A stretch of 64,000 bases of DNA, from contig NZ_JAJTWW010000004.1 in the NCBI RefSeq assembly GCF_021729135.1, positions 186,001 through 250,000 on the forward strand, written 5' to 3'. The position numbers were made by a program, and so were the translations under genes. The DNA is from Brevibacterium daeguense. Lineage in GTDB: Bacteria > Actinomycetota > Actinomycetes > Actinomycetales > Brevibacteriaceae. Under the pieces are notes generated by a model, which saw only the letters and a list, made by a program, of their open reading frames with translations, searched no databases and was not told the origin of the DNA. Of this stretch, positions 63,187-64,000 are shown piece by piece. Positions within the stretch are counted from its first letter, which is position 1. Each line of letters begins with the position of its first letter.

Positions 63187-63474
63187 TCAGTCGAGGACCG
63201 GGAAGTCGCGGTTCTCGTGCTGCTTGTCGTTGCGGGTCAGCCACTGCATGCCGAGCGCGCTGAGAGAGACCACTGCGAAAGTGATCAGGGTGTACAGCAC
63301 CACCAGGCCCAGCGCCGTCAGCGAGGTCCACGCCTTGGTGAAGACGAGCGTGGAGACGAACACGACCATGGCCGCGATGAACCCGAAGACCAGAGCGTCC
63401 TGGTTCGTCACGTCCTTGCCGGGACGACCGGCCGGGCCAGCGGGGTTCAGAGATTCCTTCATAATGCCGACCAT
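63187..63474 (-). CDS. small two-helix membrane protein
   Basis: A 95-residue protein with two hydrophobic helices (ALVFGFIAAMVVFVSTLVF and LTALGLVVLYTLITFAVV) and short hydrophilic ends. I recognise no family. ATG 63,474 with AGGG six bases upstream is chosen; an in-frame ATG at 63,462 is possible. It faces copA convergently and is not obviously part of the copper group. Confidence 0.6.
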   Translation of the reverse strand: MVGIMKESLNPAGPAGRPGKDVTNQDALVFGFIAAMVVFVSTLVFTKAWTSLTALGLVVLYTLITFAVVSLSALGMQWLTRNDKQHENRDFPVLD

Positions 63475-63489
63475 TCTACGCCCTGTCGC

Positions 63490-63530
63490 GCGGCGGGCAC
63501 ACGGGGAGTGGGCGGCGGGCACACGGGGAG
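63490..63530. repeat. 19-bp direct repeat at 22-bp period
   Basis: GCGGCGGGCACACGGGGAG occurs at 63,490-63,508 and 63,512-63,530, separated by three bases. It lies in the 86-bp gap between two divergent genes and might be a duplicated regulatory site. Confidence 0.85.
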
Positions 63531-63560
63531 GCGCACGTCTTGAGGGCACGTCGGCATCCC

Positions 63561-64000
63561 ATGCACACTGAGAGCGTGACGACGCATTCCGAATTCCGTC
63601 ACGCCCGTCGGGCTCTCCGGCCCCTCGCCGGCGTGCTGCTCGGAGTGCTCCTGCTGGCCGGCTGCGCACCGGACCCGGGGCTGCGGGTCGAGGACCCGGG
63701 TGTGCCCGCCCCCACCGTCACCGCCTCCGAACCCGCGGGACCACCCGATGAGCCGTTCTCGGCCGGAGAGGTCCGGGAGGCCATCATCAGCGCGAACGGA
63801 CCGGCCCGCCAGCAGGGCATGGACCAGGTCCACGAGGTGCTGCTCGTGTGCTCGGGCTGCCTCCGCCTGCACGACCCGTTCATCGCCGGCGGCCAGAAGT
63901 TCCAGATCGCGATGGTCTCCACCCCGAGTGACCAGCAGCTCTTCGCCGGCGTAGTGGTGTCGGAAGAGGACGGCGAGCCGGAGGTGAACCTGATAGTTTC
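63561..64000 (+). CDS. putative lipoprotein (partial, runs off the right edge)
   Basis: The first 146 codons of a secreted protein. The signal peptide is basic then hydrophobic (RRALRPLAGVLLGVLLLAGC), a lipobox with the lipidated Cys near residue 36. A Pro-rich linker leads to a folded part in which VLLVCSGCLRLHD has a CxxC, and the frame remains open at the edge. ATG 63,561 and GTG 63,576 are both possible starts. Family not recognised. Confidence 0.75.
   Translation, partial: MHTESVTTHSEFRHARRALRPLAGVLLGVLLLAGCAPDPGLRVEDPGVPAPTVTASEPAGPPDEPFSAGEVREAIISANGPARQQGMDQVHEVLLVCSGCLRLHDPFIAGGQKFQIAMVSTPSDQQLFAGVVVSEEDGEPEVNLIV

Overview
The window is high-GC DNA packed with short-gap, often 4-nt-overlapping genes and many GTG starts. 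That, together with type I 3-dehydroquinate dehydratase, an MrpA-B fusion antiporter, DUF222/13E12-type HNH proteins, WXG100-like proteins, an LPXTG protein and a CsoR/CopZ/CopA cluster, points to an actinobacterium, most plausibly a Micrococcales member such as Brevibacterium. The genus is my inference; no rRNA or tRNA gene is present to confirm it. It reads as ordinary chromosome with a few accessory patches. I see no prophage, insertion sequence or CRISPR array.

Layout, left to right. 1-5.5 kb: the 5' part of aroD, a glycine betaine/proline-type ABC importer (proVWX order) closed by a strong terminator, a degenerate isochorismatase-like protein and an HpcH/HpaI aldolase. 5.5-15 kb: one minus-strand run of nine genes, mrpA(B)-C-D-E-F-G, response regulator, sensor kinase and lipoprotein, every junction overlapping by 1 or 4 nt. 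15-19.7 kb: an unknown protein coupled to dcd, an LPXTG surface protein, and a ModC-like protein that has lost its P-loop. 19.8-25.8 kb: a membrane-anchored protein, a thioredoxin-NHL protein, a YggS-type PLP protein, and a membrane protein/TetR/hydrolase operon preceded by two tandem ATAC-N4-GTAT palindromes.

26-31 kb is the most accessory-looking part: a WXG100 protein, a 649-residue polymorphic-toxin-like protein whose C-terminus carries a D...ExK nuclease-like motif, an overlapping candidate immunity gene, a poorly explained 511-bp spacer, and a 13E12/HNH gene. 31-37 kb is a nucleoside-type BMP ABC importer with cytidine deaminase. 37-41.5 kb holds a 3-hydroxyisobutyrate-type dehydrogenase, LysR regulator, 3-hydroxybutyrate-type dehydrogenase and MHS transporter. 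41.7-47 kb has a CopD-CtaG fusion, a nitrilase, HU, and cysteine-free ribosomal proteins S14/L33/L28.

47-51 kb encodes the E2, E1-beta and E1-alpha subunits of a 2-oxoacid dehydrogenase. 51-54 kb is a second WXG-like locus (small WXG-like protein, unknown protein, alpha/beta hydrolase). Then come purB, an MHS carrier next to a CitA/CitB-type two-component system with a 21-bp tandem repeat between kinase and regulator, the copper cluster csoR-copZ-copA behind a clear CsoR operator, a small membrane protein and the start of a lipoprotein gene.

The candidates for something new are the WXG100/toxin/immunity cassette (25,996-28,763), the P-loop-less ModC-like protein with a terminator-like hairpin in its first codons (18,498-19,685), and the antiporter operon that carries its own two-component system and lipoprotein (5,545-14,941). 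All functional calls come from reading motifs by eye; no database search was run.
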